Shown here: positions 37,063 to 46,254 of the stretch, piece after piece
Layout: each line of letters opens with the position of its first letter
Position numbering within the stretch: the stretch's first letter is position 1
Source: Pelagibius litoralis
Lineage (GTDB): Bacteria > Pseudomonadota > Alphaproteobacteria > Kiloniellales > DSM-21159
Direction: 5' to 3'
DNA length: 64,000 nucleotides
NCBI GenBank assembly: GCA_029287455.1
Contig: JARFRB010000136.1
Location: 1-64,000, forward strand
The notes under the pieces: generated by a model
The model's database searches: none
What the model saw: the letters and a program-made list of their open reading frames with translations, nothing else
Told to the model about the DNA's origin: nothing
Translations under genes and position numbers: made by a program

Positions 37063-38016
37063 CTAGGCGGCATCGTCGGTGAGCAGGCGCGGCAATTTAA
37101 AATGCACGTTCTCCACGGCGGTTTCCTCCAGCCGCAAAGTTACGTCGTAACGCGCCTTAAAAGCGTCGATAACGCCGGTGACCAAGGATTCCGGCGCCGA
37201 GGCCCCCGCGGTCAAGCCAACGGTTTGCACCCCTTCCAAGGAATGCCAATCAATATCGGCGACCGACTGAACCAGAAACGACCGCTGGGCGCCACCGCTG
37301 CGCGCCACCTCCACGAGCCGCTTGGAATTCGACGAATTGGGCGCGCCCACAACGAAGACAATTTCGCAGCGGGCCGCTATCGACTTGACCGCCTCTTGCC
37401 GGTTCGTGGTGGCGTAGCAGATGTCTTCCTTGCGCGGCTGGGCGATATTGGGAAAGCGCTCGCGCAAAGCCGTGACAATAGCCTGGGTGTCGTCCACGGA
37501 AAGGGTCGTTTGAGTGACGAACGCCACACGGTTCGGGTCGGGCACCTGAATCTGGCGGGCATCCTCGATTGTCTCCACCAAGACCACCGCGCCCTCGGGC
37601 AACTGCCCCATGGTGCCCACCACCTCCGGATGCCCGGCATGTCCGATCAACAAGATGAGATGACCCTGGGCGTAATGCCGTTCGGCTTCCAAATGCACCT
37701 TGCTGACCAGAGGGCAGGTCGCGTCCACATAGAGCAGGGCGCGCCGCTCCGCCTCGGCGGGAACGGATTTGGGCACACCGTGAGCGGAAAAGATCACGGG
37801 GCGGTCGTCGGGGACTTCTTCCAGTTCCTCAACGAAAATGGCGCCCTTGTTCTCCAGCCCTTCAACCACGTGGCGGTTGTGGACAATCTCATGGCGCACA
37901 TACACGGGCGCGCCAAATTTGACGAGCGCCCGCTCCACGATCTCGATCGCCCGTTCAACCCCGGCGCAAAATCCGCGCGGGCTCGCGAGCAGCAGGGTAA
38001 GCGGCGGTTTTGTCAT
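37063..38016 (-). CDS. ispH: 4-hydroxy-3-methylbut-2-enyl diphosphate reductase
   Basis: Last enzyme of the MEP isoprenoid pathway, making IPP and DMAPP from HMBPP. It has 317 residues. The three 4Fe-4S cysteines are present: [15 protein letters not shown] (C17), [12 protein letters not shown] (about 101) and [14 protein letters not shown] (about 198). The substrate-binding His residues are in [14 protein letters not shown] and GHAGHPEV. The [10 protein letters not shown] block and LTAGASAPE are also kept. It heads ispH-thrB-rnhA. Its presence implies that isoprenoids come from the MEP route, which bears on the role of the HMG-CoA reductase at 6.3-7.5 kb. Confidence 0.97.
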   Translation of the reverse strand: MTKPPLTLLLASPRGFCAGVERAIEIVERALVKFGAPVYVRHEIVHNRHVVEGLENKGAIFVEELEEVPDDRPVIFSAHGVPKSVPAEAERRALLYVDATCPLVSKVHLEAERHYAQGHLILLIGHAGHPEVVGTMGQLPEGAVVLVETIEDARQIQVPDPNRVAFVTQTTLSVDDTQAIVTALRERFPNIAQPRKEDICYATTNRQEAVKSIAARCEIVFVVGAPNSSNSKRLVEVARSGGAQRSFLVQSVADIDWHSLEGVQTVGLTAGASAPESLVTGVIDAFKARYDVTLRLEETAVENVHFKLPRLLTDDAA

Positions 38017-38132
38017 CTCGGAGGCGGCCTCGTCGCCGGTTCAAGGTTCTGCGCACTTGTTCTCGCAAGATCCCTTGCCTAGAGTGCAGCGCCGCGACAG
38101 TAGTATAACGACACCCAGGAAGGAAGAGCGCC

Positions 38133-38372
38133 ATGGCCGAGCCCATCATCGCACAAAAGATGCCTTATAAGATTTCGGCGGAGGCTGGTAAGACCTATTA
38201 CTGGTGCGCTTGCGGGCGTTCCGCCAAGCAGCCCTTTTGCGACGGCTCTCACAAGGACACCGGGCTCGAACCGCTTGCGTATAAGGCGGAAGAGACGAAG
38301 GACATCTACTTCTGCGGGTGCAAGGCCACCTCTGGAAAGCCCCTATGCGACGGAAGCCATTCGAAGCTTTGA
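38133..38372 (+). CDS. Tandem CDGSH iron-sulfur domain protein
   Basis: 79-residue protein with two CDGSH 2Fe-2S motifs, CACGRSAKQPFCDGSH (about 26-41) and CGCKATSGKPLCDGSH (about 61-76). Each has the three-Cys, one-His ligand set. This is the short, double-motif bacterial form (MitoNEET-like, type related to Miner2), and it has no membrane segment. It probably acts in electron or cluster transfer. AGGAAGG lies upstream of the ATG. Its 3' end overlaps the start of the lipoprotein gene by 28 bases, indicating co-transcription. Confidence 0.92.
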   Translation: MAEPIIAQKMPYKISAEAGKTYYWCACGRSAKQPFCDGSHKDTGLEPLAYKAEETKDIYFCGCKATSGKPLCDGSHSKL

Positions 38373-38932
38373 AGCAGCAGTTCCCGCGTTTTTCACGCAG
38401 TTCACCCGCTTTCGCCGCGCTCGCGACGGCGGCTATAGTCGTCTCCGCCTGTGCCGGCGGAGAGGAAAAGCCGCCGCTGCCCTGCCCGGCCGTGATCGCC
38501 ATTAACGATGCTTCCGAGTTGACGCGTTTTCGTGGAGAGGGCCGCGACCTCACCGATGTTGTCTTCACGGCCGGCATCGGCGATATGCAGTTCGCTTGCG
38601 AGTACCGCAAGGACGACACCGTGGTGGAAACGGACCTGCGCGTGGTCATGACCATCGTGCGCGGCCCGGCCAACGCGGACGACAAGGCGATCTTCACGTA
38701 TTTCGTCGCCATCGCCTACGTGGATCCGGCGAGTGGCGAGCCGGAACGTATCGTGGCGCGCGAGGAATTCGACACCGGCGCGCTCTTCGAAGGAAACGCC
38801 TCTCGCTTGGTGGTTCCGGACGAGCTTTCGCCCGTCATTCCTTTGAAGACAGGCCAATCGGGGGCCGATTACCGCATCTATGTGGGCATCAAGCTGACGC
38901 CTGAGGAACTCGCCTACAACCGGTCGCGTTGA
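38345..38932 (+). CDS. Putative lipoprotein, unrecognised, 195 residues
   Basis: I start at MRRKPFEALK, nine codons after the first in-frame ATG, because it begins the signal sequence. A basic N-region, a hydrophobic Ala/Val core and a lipobox-like VVSACAGG (Cys at about 37) mark a lipoprotein. The mature domain is mainly beta (DLRVVMTIVRGPA, FTYFVAIAYVDPAS, YRIYVGIKLTPEE). It shows no catalytic motif I recognise. The Cys pair in LPCPAV and QFACEY could be a disulfide. It overlaps the CDGSH gene by 28 bases, and its stop overlaps the TTGACA promoter element of the glycine riboswitch. Confidence 0.78.
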   Translation: MRRKPFEALKQQFPRFSRSSPAFAALATAAIVVSACAGGEEKPPLPCPAVIAINDASELTRFRGEGRDLTDVVFTAGIGDMQFACEYRKDDTVVETDLRVVMTIVRGPANADDKAIFTYFVAIAYVDPASGEPERIVAREEFDTGALFEGNASRLVVPDELSPVIPLKTGQSGADYRIYVGIKLTPEELAYNRSR

Positions 38933-38956
38933 CAAAGCTCTCACGATCGTTACCCT
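38929..38956 (+). promoter_or_regulatory. Sigma-70-type promoter for the glycine riboswitch
   Basis: A perfect TTGACA (38929-38934) is followed after 16 bases by TACCCT (38951-38956), a weak -10. It lies directly before the riboswitch, and the -35 overlaps the lipoprotein stop codon. Position supports it more than the -10 match does. Confidence 0.5.
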
Positions 38957-38973
38957 AGCCGACGTGCCTATTC

Positions 38974-39196
38974 TCGCTTGCGGGAGAGATCGGGTATTGG
39001 CCGAAAGATTGGCCAGTTAGCCGGCGCCGAAGGAGCAACCGCCCCGGAAACTCTCAGGCAACCTGGACCGCGAGCGAAGTCGGCGCCTCTGGAAAGCGGC
39101 CTTCGCTGATTGCCTGTGGCGTTAGCGGAAGCCCACCGACGGGGAAAGCCAGCGCGCAAGCGCCGGGAAATCTCTCAGGTTCGAAGACAGAGGGGG
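38974..39196 (+). ncRNA. Tandem glycine riboswitch (two aptamers)
   Basis: Two consecutive glycine aptamers precede gcvT. The first runs from about 38974 to about 39100. It has CGGGAGAG at 38981, CGCCGAAGGAGCAA near 39025-39038, AACTCTCAGGCA near 39049-39060 and CTCTGGA after it. The second runs to about 39196. It has CCCACCGACGGGGAAAGCC near 39132-39150, AATCTCTCAGGT near 39169-39180 and GACAGAGGGG at the end. These are the hallmark conserved stretches of the class. Glycine binding switches on the glycine cleavage genes that follow. Exact aptamer borders are approximate. Confidence 0.93.
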
Positions 39197-39197
39197 C

Positions 39198-39227
39198 GCG
39201 GCCACCAAACATCCGGTGGTCCGCTTT
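39198..39227 (+). terminator. Expression-platform hairpin after the riboswitch
   Basis: GCGGCCACC (39198-39206) pairs with GGTGGTCCGC (39215-39224), one T/A bulged, around AAACATCC, followed by TTT. It lies between the second aptamer and gcvT. It is the likely intrinsic-terminator-like element whose formation the riboswitch controls. The T run is short, so translational control is also possible. Confidence 0.55.
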
Positions 39228-39258
39228 CTGCTCTTCGAACGCTGGTGAGACCTGAACC

Positions 39259-40365
39259 TTGTCGGACCCTGTTAAGGCTACTCTAAATCGAACTCCTTTA
39301 TACGCCGTGCATGCCGACCTCGGCGCGCGCCTGGTGCCTTTCGCCGGATATGAAATGCCGGTGCAGTACCCCTCGGGCATCATTTCCGAGCACAAACATT
39401 GCCGAGCCGCGGCCGCGCTCTTCGACGTCTCGCACATGGGCCAAATCGAGCTCTTCGGCGACACTGCGGCGCGGGACCTGGAAGCACTGGTTTGCGGCGA
39501 CATGCAGGGCATTGCACCCGGCCGTGTGCGCTACACGCTGTTCACCAATGACTTGGGCGGCATCCTGGACGACCTGATGGTTACCAACGCCGGCGACCGC
39601 CTCTACCTGGTGGTCAACGCGGCCTGCAAGGCCGCCGACTTCGCCCGGCTGGAGAGCGCCGGCCTGGAGCCGCGCATGCTGGAGGATCGGGCCTTGCTGG
39701 CGCTGCAAGGGCCGAAGGCAGCGGAGGTCCTCTCCCGCTTTGCGCCCGAAGCCGCCGAGATGCGGTTCATGAGTTCCGCCCTGCTGACGCTGGACGGCGT
39801 CCCTTGCCGGATTAGCCGGTCGGGCTATACCGGCGAAGACGGCTATGAAATCTCGGTGCCGGCCGACGCCGCCGAAAATCTGGCGCGCAGGCTCTTGGCG
39901 GAGGACGAGGTGGCGCCGGGGGGCCTTGGGGCCAGGGACTCCCTTAGGCTCGAAGCTGGCCTCTGTCTTTACGGGCACGATATCAACGAGCACACCACAC
40001 CGGTCGAGGCGGGCTTGACCTGGGCGATCCAGAAGCGGCGCCGCGCCGAGGGGGGCTTTCCCGGCGACCGGATCATTCTCGCCCAGCTTTCTAGCCAGCC
40101 GGAAAGGCGGCGCGTCGGCTTCATACCCGAGGGCCGCGCCCCTCTGCGCGAAGGCACCGCACTCACTGACAGCAACGGCGTCAACTTGGGCGGAATCACC
40201 AGCGGCGGCTTCGGCCCCAGCGTCGGCGGCCCAATCGCTATGGGCTACGCCCTCACCGCCTGGACGACGCCCGGCTTGAGCTTGATCGCGAGCCCGCGCG
40301 GCAAGGAGGTGCCCGTGAAGGTCACCACGCTTCCCTTCGTCGCGCCCAACTATCACCGAGGCTGA
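39259..40365 (+). CDS. gcvT: Glycine cleavage system T protein (aminomethyltransferase)
   Basis: 368-residue folate-dependent aminomethyltransferase releasing ammonia and making methylene-THF. The TTG start gives MSDPVKATLNRTPLYAVH; no ATG is nearby and homologues begin here. RLVPFAGYEMPVQYPSGI (about 23-40), LFDVSHMGQIEL and the SGYTGEDGYEISVP block are typical. The folate/catalytic Asp lies in LGARDSLRLEAGLCLYG. It is the first gene of gcvTHP, controlled by the tandem glycine riboswitch just upstream; gcvH follows after 24 bases. Confidence 0.96.
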   Translation: MSDPVKATLNRTPLYAVHADLGARLVPFAGYEMPVQYPSGIISEHKHCRAAAALFDVSHMGQIELFGDTAARDLEALVCGDMQGIAPGRVRYTLFTNDLGGILDDLMVTNAGDRLYLVVNAACKAADFARLESAGLEPRMLEDRALLALQGPKAAEVLSRFAPEAAEMRFMSSALLTLDGVPCRISRSGYTGEDGYEISVPADAAENLARRLLAEDEVAPGGLGARDSLRLEAGLCLYGHDINEHTTPVEAGLTWAIQKRRRAEGGFPGDRIILAQLSSQPERRRVGFIPEGRAPLREGTALTDSNGVNLGGITSGGFGPSVGGPIAMGYALTAWTTPGLSLIASPRGKEVPVKVTTLPFVAPNYHRG

Positions 40366-40389
40366 ACCAGAGAGAGGCAAGAGAACAGC

Positions 40390-40767
40390 ATGAGCGACCT
40401 GCGATTTAGCGAAGATCACGAATGGCTGCGAATCGAAGGCGATACGGTCGTCGTGGGAATCACCGACTATGCCCAGCAGCAGCTTGGCGACATCGTCTTT
40501 ATTGATCTGCCGGAGGTTGGCAAAGAGGTGAAGAAGGGCGAGGAGGCCGCGGTGGTCGAATCCGTGAAGGCTGCCAGCGAAGTCTACGCGTCGATATCCG
40601 GCACGGTGACCGAGGTCAACGAGTCCCTGGCCGACGAGCCCGCCAAGGTCAACATGGATCCGGAAAACGAAGGCTGGTTCTTCAAGATGAAGCCCTCCGA
40701 CCCCTCGGAGTTGGAGGAGTTGATGGAGGTTTCGGCCTACAAGGATTTTGTCGCCGGCCTTGGTTGA
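40390..40767 (+). CDS. gcvH: Glycine cleavage system H protein
   Basis: 125-residue lipoyl carrier that shuttles the aminomethyl group between P, T and L proteins. The lipoylated Lys is K60 in [24 protein letters not shown] at the start and [17 protein letters not shown] near the end are family-typical. It lies between gcvT and gcvP, 41 bases before gcvP. AGAGAGGCAAGAG lies before the ATG. Confidence 0.97.
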   Translation: MSDLRFSEDHEWLRIEGDTVVVGITDYAQQQLGDIVFIDLPEVGKEVKKGEEAAVVESVKAASEVYASISGTVTEVNESLADEPAKVNMDPENEGWFFKMKPSDPSELEELMEVSAYKDFVAGLG

Positions 40768-40808
40768 ACGGGCCAGCGCTGAAGGAACACCGAAGCGGAG
40801 ATATCAGG

Positions 40809-43694
40809 ATGCCTCACTCCCGGCCAACCCTAACCGAACTGGAAGACCGCAACGCCTTTGTCGAGCGCCACATCGGGCCGCGGCAAACGGAGATCGACGT
40901 GATGCTGAAGGCCGTTGGCGCCGACTCTCTCGATGCCTTGGTGGAGGAAGCGGTTCCCGCCAGCATCCGGGCCGACGTCTCCCAGGCGCTGGGAGCGGGC
41001 ATGACCGAGACGCAGGTTCTGGGCGAACTCAGGCGCTTGGCGGACAAGAACCAGGCCCTGACCTCCCTCATAGGGCTTGGCTATCATGATTGCATCGTGC
41101 CGCCTGTCATCCAGCGTAACGTTCTGGAAAACCCGGGATGGTACACGGCCTACACCCCCTACCAGGCTGAGATCTCTCAAGGGCGGATGGAAGCGCTGCT
41201 GAACTTTCAGCAGATGATCGTCGATCTCACGGGCATGGAGCTGGCGAATGCCTCCATGCTGGACGAGGCGACCGCAGCGGCCGAAGCCATGACCCTGATG
41301 AAGCGCGTGGGCAAAAGCCCGTCGAACCGCTGCTTCGTGGCGGCCGACTGCCATCCGCAGACCATCGCCGTGCTGCGGACCCGCGCGGAGCCCTTGGGTC
41401 TTGAGCTGGTGATCGGCAACCCTGCGGCCGACCTTGACCCGGAAGACGTTTTCGGCGCGATTTTGCAATACCCCTCGACCGATGGGACCGTACGCGACTA
41501 TCGCGAGCTCGTCGCGAAGCTGCATGCCGCGGGCGGCCTGGTGACGGTTGCCGCGGATCTCTTGAGCCTGGTTTTGCTAGCGCCCCCCGGCGAATGGGGC
41601 GCCGACATCGTGGTCGGCTCCGCCCAGCGCTTCGGTGTGCCCCTGGGCTTCGGCGGCCCGCACGCGGCCTTCTTCGCAACGCGCGACGCCTACAAGCGCT
41701 CCGTGCCGGGGCGCATTGTGGGCGTCTCGGTGGACCGTGACGGCCGGCCGGCCCTGCGTCTGGCCTTGCAGACCCGCGAACAACACATCCGCCGGGAGAA
41801 GGCGACCAGCAACATTTGCACCGCGCAGGTCCTGCTGGCGGTCATGGCCGGCTTCTATGCGGTCTGGCACGGTCCCAATGGACTGACGCGCATAGCAGAG
41901 CGCGTACACCGCCTCACCGCCATCCTGGCCGCCGGGTTTCGCGGCCTTGGCGTGACGGTCGAGAACGAGAGCTTCTTTGACACCCTCACCGTCGCGGGCG
42001 ATGGGGATCTCTTGGCGCGGGCGCACGCGGCGGGCATGAACCTGCGCGACGCCGGCGAAGGGCGGGTCGGGATTTCCTTGGACGAGACGACCACGCGCGA
42101 AACCCTCGACCGGCTCTTCACGCTCTTCGGCGGAGCCGATCACGGGATCGACATCGCCGCCCTCGACGCGAAAACCGCCGAGGCCTTGCCGGACGCGCTG
42201 CGGAGGACCTCGAACTTCCTCACCCATCCGGTCTTCGGCAGCCATCGTTCGGAAACCGAGATGCTGCGCTACCTGCGCCAGCTCATGGACAAGGACATCG
42301 CCCTTGACCGCGCCATGATTCCACTTGGCTCCTGCACCATGAAGCTGAACGCGACGGCGGAGATGATGGCGATCACCTGGCCTGAGTTCGCGCGCATCCA
42401 CCCCTTCGCGCCGGTCGAGCAGGCCGCCGGCTACATCGAGCTGATCGAGGACCTCCAGCGCATGCTGGTGGAAATCACCGGCTTCGCGGCCGTCTCCCTG
42501 CAGCCCAACGCCGGCAGCCAGGGCGAATACTCCGGCCTGCTGGCCATTCGCGCCTATCACCGCGACCGCGGCGAGGCGGAGCGTGACATATGCCTGATCC
42601 CCTCTTCCGCGCACGGCACCAATCCGGCGAGCGCCGTCATGGCGGGCATGACCGTGGTGGTGGTGGAGTGCGACGCCGAAGGCAACATCGACGTCGCTGA
42701 CCTCCAAGCCAAGGCCGAAGCCAATAGCGCGCGCCTGGCCGCCCTCATGGTAACCTATCCCTCGACCCATGGGGTGTTCGAGGAAGCGATCCGCGAGATC
42801 TGCCGGATCGTCCACGATCACGGCGGCCAGGTCTACATGGACGGTGCCAACCTCAACGCCCTGGTGGGGCTCTGCCAACCCGGGCAGATCGGGCCGGACG
42901 TGGCGCACATGAACCTGCACAAGACCTTCTGCATTCCCCACGGCGGCGGCGGCCCCGGCGTCGGCCCGATCGGCCTGGCGGCTCACCTGGCGCCCTTCGC
43001 GCCCAATCATCCCATGGCCGAGGGTGCGGGCCCTGCGACCGGCATCGGCCCGGTTTCCGCCGCCCCCTGGGGCTCGGCCGGCATCCTGCCGATCTCCTGG
43101 GCCTATATCGCGATGATGGGGGCCGAGGGCCTGAAGCGCGCGACGGAGGTGGCGATCCTTTCCGCAAACTACCTCGCCAAGCGCTTGGAGGGGCACTATC
43201 CGGTTCTCTACACCGGGCGCAACGGCCGCGTGGCCCACGAGTGCATCCTGGACACCCGGCCCTTGAAGGACAGCGCCCAGGTCAGCGTGGACGACATCGC
43301 CAAGCGGCTGATCGACTACGGCTTCCACGCCCCGACCATGTCCTGGCCCGTGGCAGGCACCTTGATGATCGAGCCGACGGAATCCGAGCCCAAGGCCGAG
43401 CTCGACCGTTTCTGCGACGCCATGATCGCGATCCGGCAGGAAGCCGGGAAGATCGAAAGCGGCGGCTTCGACGCCGAGGACAATCCCCTGCGCAACGCCC
43501 CCCACACCGCGGAGGAGGTGACGGGCGACGCCTGGACCCACCCCTACCCGCGCGCCGTGGCCGCCTATCCAGTGGAAAGCCTGCGGGGTGCCAAGTTCTG
43601 GGCGCCGGTGGCGCGGGTGGACAATGTGCAAGGCGACAGGCACCTGGTCTGCACCTGCCCCAGCCTGGACTCCTACCGGGACGCCGCGGACTAG
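40809..43694 (+). CDS. gcvP: Glycine dehydrogenase (decarboxylating), P protein, fused form
   Basis: 961-residue PLP enzyme decarboxylating glycine onto the H protein lipoate. It is the single-chain form: an inactive-like N-terminal half (about 1-440) and the PLP-bearing C-terminal half in one protein. The PLP Lys is in [18 protein letters not shown] (near 694). [13 protein letters not shown] and [10 protein letters not shown] are typical blocks. I start at MPHSRPT, eight bases after GGAG, instead of 15 codons upstream. It ends the gcvTHP operon. Gene gcvL (dihydrolipoyl dehydrogenase) is not here, as usual. Confidence 0.96.
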   Translation: MPHSRPTLTELEDRNAFVERHIGPRQTEIDVMLKAVGADSLDALVEEAVPASIRADVSQALGAGMTETQVLGELRRLADKNQALTSLIGLGYHDCIVPPVIQRNVLENPGWYTAYTPYQAEISQGRMEALLNFQQMIVDLTGMELANASMLDEATAAAEAMTLMKRVGKSPSNRCFVAADCHPQTIAVLRTRAEPLGLELVIGNPAADLDPEDVFGAILQYPSTDGTVRDYRELVAKLHAAGGLVTVAADLLSLVLLAPPGEWGADIVVGSAQRFGVPLGFGGPHAAFFATRDAYKRSVPGRIVGVSVDRDGRPALRLALQTREQHIRREKATSNICTAQVLLAVMAGFYAVWHGPNGLTRIAERVHRLTAILAAGFRGLGVTVENESFFDTLTVAGDGDLLARAHAAGMNLRDAGEGRVGISLDETTTRETLDRLFTLFGGADHGIDIAALDAKTAEALPDALRRTSNFLTHPVFGSHRSETEMLRYLRQLMDKDIALDRAMIPLGSCTMKLNATAEMMAITWPEFARIHPFAPVEQAAGYIELIEDLQRMLVEITGFAAVSLQPNAGSQGEYSGLLAIRAYHRDRGEAERDICLIPSSAHGTNPASAVMAGMTVVVVECDAEGNIDVADLQAKAEANSARLAALMVTYPSTHGVFEEAIREICRIVHDHGGQVYMDGANLNALVGLCQPGQIGPDVAHMNLHKTFCIPHGGGGPGVGPIGLAAHLAPFAPNHPMAEGAGPATGIGPVSAAPWGSAGILPISWAYIAMMGAEGLKRATEVAILSANYLAKRLEGHYPVLYTGRNGRVAHECILDTRPLKDSAQVSVDDIAKRLIDYGFHAPTMSWPVAGTLMIEPTESEPKAELDRFCDAMIAIRQEAGKIESGGFDAEDNPLRNAPHTAEEVTGDAWTHPYPRAVAAYPVESLRGAKFWAPVARVDNVQGDRHLVCTCPSLDSYRDAAD

Positions 43695-43787
43695 CCTCCG
43701 GGGCCTCCCGCAAGGCCCTAAAAAGCCGGCCTTCAGCCCCTCGGCGGCCCGAAGGCGGAGCAGTCCGTCGTTTTTATACTTTTGTTC

Positions 43788-43815
43788 TTGAAAATGATAA
43801 TAAGCCTCTTATAGT
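43788..43815 (+). promoter_or_regulatory. Promoter-like TTGAAA-N16-TATAGT in an AT-rich spacer
   Basis: Between gcvP and the decayed gene pair lies a 280-base spacer (43695-43974) with a markedly AT-rich middle. TTGAAA (43788-43793) and TATAGT (43810-43815) are spaced by 16 bases. TTGACA (43831-43836) and the hairpin CACCT-TAA-AGGTG (43835-43847) follow. No gene is seen in the spacer. This is the best promoter candidate for the accessory pair downstream. Confidence 0.45.
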
Positions 43816-43974
43816 TGTTTTATTCCTAGTTTGACACCTTAAAGGTGCCGACGGGCAAGACACCAAGAGCGCGCGGGGGGCGGTTGTCCCGTGCCGGAGG
43901 TTTCGGTACGGCCGCCTTTCCGCGCTTTGATCCACTACTTAAAGACGAAAATCTGCTAAATATTTACCTTCAGA

Positions 43975-45660
43975 TTGAAAAACACCCTGGCCTCCAACGT
44001 GCCCGCCGAGGGCGAGGACGTGCTGGCCGCCAAGACGGCGCTGGGCCGCCTGGGCCGCTATAAGCCCCTGGTCGGCGGCATCAATCAAGGCATGTTCGAC
44101 GGCCTCAAGGGCTTTCAGAAGGACCGGGGGCTCAAGGCCGACGGCGTCGCCCATCCCGGCGGCCCGACCGAGGCCGCCCTCAACGCCGCGGTGGCCGAGC
44201 AGGAGGCCCCCGGCACCGCCCGGCGTCAGGTCTTCGGCCTGGGCCAGCCCATCGGCCGCGGCCGCGCCAACCGCCCCGGCGACGTGGCCGGCGCGCGCCG
44301 CGCCCTTGGCCTCGCCGGCTACGCCCCCAGGGAGAGCGCCGGGAAGAGCGCCGGGGAGAACGCCGGAGAGAACGCCGGAGAGAACGACGGAACCAGGCGC
44401 GGCGCGGCCCGGGTCGGCGAAAGCGGCAACAACGGCAACCGGGGCCGGGACGGCGGGGCGGCCGGGCGGTTCGACGGGGGCCTGGACTTCGGGCTGCAGC
44501 GCTTTCAGCGCGACTTCGGCCTCAAGTCCGACGGCGTGATGAACCCAGGCGGCGAGACCGAGCGCGCCCTCAACCGCCTCACCGGCCCCCTCGCCGCCCA
44601 GGCCGAGCGCCAGGCCAACCTCTTTCAGCGCTCTAACCCCTTCCAGCGCGCCAACCCCTTCACCATCATCCGCAAAGCCGCGAATCCCCAAACCACCTCC
44701 AGCCCAAACCCCTCTGGCCAAACCCTCCAGGACATCGCCGCCGCCAGCCCCGCCGCCCAAAACCTCGCGAGCACCAACCCGCCCACCGAAGCGCCCGCCG
44801 AAGCGCCCACGCCGCGCGCCGATACAGGGGGAGCGGGCGAGCCTTTCCAAATCGCCCAGGCAAAACCGCGTATCGCGGGCATAAAGGGAAACTCCTCCTT
44901 CTGGGCTCTTGAGTCCGCCGCCCGCGAAATAGTTGATGCCGCCAAGAGCGTCAGCGGGGATGCGTCGGAAGCCGGGTAGGGCGTCGCATCGGGCGCCGGT
45001 CGCCTGGTGGGTTTGGACAACGCCGCGGACAACCTGGATCACTTTCTTGAAGGCAGCGGGCAGGACCGCATCATTCCCCGTGATGAAGCGCGTAAGCGGG
45101 ACCCCGTAATCGAGGGCGAGCGGAAGAACCAGAAACGATTCTTAAGTGGTTTCACTGAGGACCATCTGTCGGGTCAGAATCCGGACAGCCGCTTCGAATA
45201 CCGCAGCCATCTTCTCGCCATGCAGGATGGACAAACTCTCCAATTGCCCGCAGGCCCCGCCGAGGCAACGAAGCCGCGAGACTTTTACGACTCGAATAGA
45301 ACAACGAGGGAGAACCTCAAGCTTTGGGAGGTCGACGAAGCCCTCGCGTCCGGGAGCAGTACCTTCTCCTCGAAGGCACAAAACGGCTTTGTCGCGACCC
45401 GGAGGGGTGACCGGATCGTGCTGGAAGGGACCGTGACGCATGAGTGGAATGACCCCTAGGACTTCCACGGCCCAACCGATAAGACAAGCGGCGGGCCATT
45501 GCCGGAAGCGGCTCGAGATTTCGGAGATGCACGCGAATACAAAAACTTGAGCACTTGGGACTAACATCTCGTCGCTGAGTTTGAGGTGAGAAACCAAAAA
45601 CTCATCCTAATTAATGAGCGTTGGACTGACCTATATGATAATATAGGGCCTATGAAATGA
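43975..45660 (+). pseudogene. Peptidoglycan-binding-repeat protein with three in-frame stops
   Basis: One reading frame from TTG 43975 to TGA 45658-45660 would encode 561 residues. It is broken by TAG at codon 335 (44977), TAG at codon 495 (45457) and TAA at codon 530 (45562), with no frameshift. Residues 12-70 and 101-192 are two peptidoglycan-binding-like units with FQKDRGLKADGV and FQRDFGLKSDGV cores; the second has a low-complexity insert. A Pro/Asn linker follows, then an AT-richer C-terminal part. The sense reads on past each stop: THEWNDP-stop-DFHG and STWD-stop-HLVAEFEV. TTG has no ribosome site. The sequence suggests a decayed secreted or delivered effector. It overlaps the next gene by ATGA. 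Confidence 0.72.
44333..44390 (+). repeat. 12-base tandem repeat coding AGEN/SAGE units
   Basis: About four to five imperfect copies of a 12-base unit close to GAGAACGCCGGA occur inside the second peptidoglycan-binding unit of the decayed gene. They encode SAGK-SAGE-NAGE-NAGE-NDG. This looks like slippage expansion of a linker. Confidence 0.6.
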
Positions 45661-46220
45661 AACCCAACCGGTTCAAATATAAAAATTCTTCCAGGAAAAT
45701 TAGAGTGATAGCTACTCTTATTACTTGCTCTTTATGCCTCTCTATCGTCTCTATGGGCTGATATATGTATAAAATACCGCTTATTCGATTTTATCCGGCG
45801 TGTAACGACTACGACCGATATGCCTTCGACCTGGACCGCTTACACTTTGTGTTTGGCCAACCCAGCGGAGAGTTTTGGAGCGCTGTCGTGAACTACTATG
45901 AGCCATTCTCGCGAACCCAAGGCCCTCTTGTAAAAGATGGCAAGGTATACTTCACTTTGGAATTCTTCCTTCCGCCAAATGAACCCAGAAAGTTCGATGG
46001 GGAGAAGGAAACGAGTTCCTATCTCACAACACAAGACATCGCCTACGAGATCTACCAGCGCCGCCTCATGGAGGGCCGCTTCGAGGGGGTGGACATGAGC
46101 CCCTACATGGCAACCCGTGGCCCCATGACGCGGCGGCTCAGCGAGCCGGTGCTCATGAATTCCGATGAATGCGGCTTCATGGAGGAGTTGATCCTCGAAG
46201 GCGGGCGCTTCGCCAAGTGA
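45657..46220 (+). pseudogene. Small gene coupled to the decayed effector-like gene, in-frame TGA at codon 35
   Basis: From ATG 45657, which overlaps the preceding stop as ATGA, a 187-codon frame runs to 46220. It is interrupted only by TGA at codon 35 (45759-45761). Codons 1-34 encode a basic start and a hydrophobic segment (VIATLITCSLCLSIV), a signal or membrane anchor. Two codons after the TGA an ATG (45765) could restart a 151-residue protein, beginning MYKIPLIRF, that lacks the anchor. The body is Tyr/Phe-rich; I recognise no family. The first half is AT-rich against the genome. It may be the partner (for example immunity) of the upstream gene. Whether the restart product is made is unknown. 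Confidence 0.6.
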
Positions 46221-46254
46221 CCACCGCGCGACCGAGCGCACGGGGCGCTTGGCT

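Noticed and set aside
38046-38062. GTTC-N9-GTTC upstream of the CDGSH gene, resembling an SOS box
   Set aside because: The alphaproteobacterial LexA box needs seven spacer bases; nine breaks the helical phasing.
37039-38082. A 347-codon plus-strand frame opposite ispH
   Set aside because: IspH has all three cluster cysteines in the correct frame; the antisense product has no recognisable motif.
41577-43643. A 688-codon open frame on the minus strand inside gcvP
   Set aside because: It is antisense to a certain GcvP with all signatures; long antisense frames are expected in GC-rich codon usage. Its His/Gly/Arg-rich product matches nothing.
43720-43760. Possible intrinsic terminator after gcvP (GCCTTC with GAAGGC)
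   Set aside because: The loop is long and the T run comes too far downstream, so it was not listed as a terminator.
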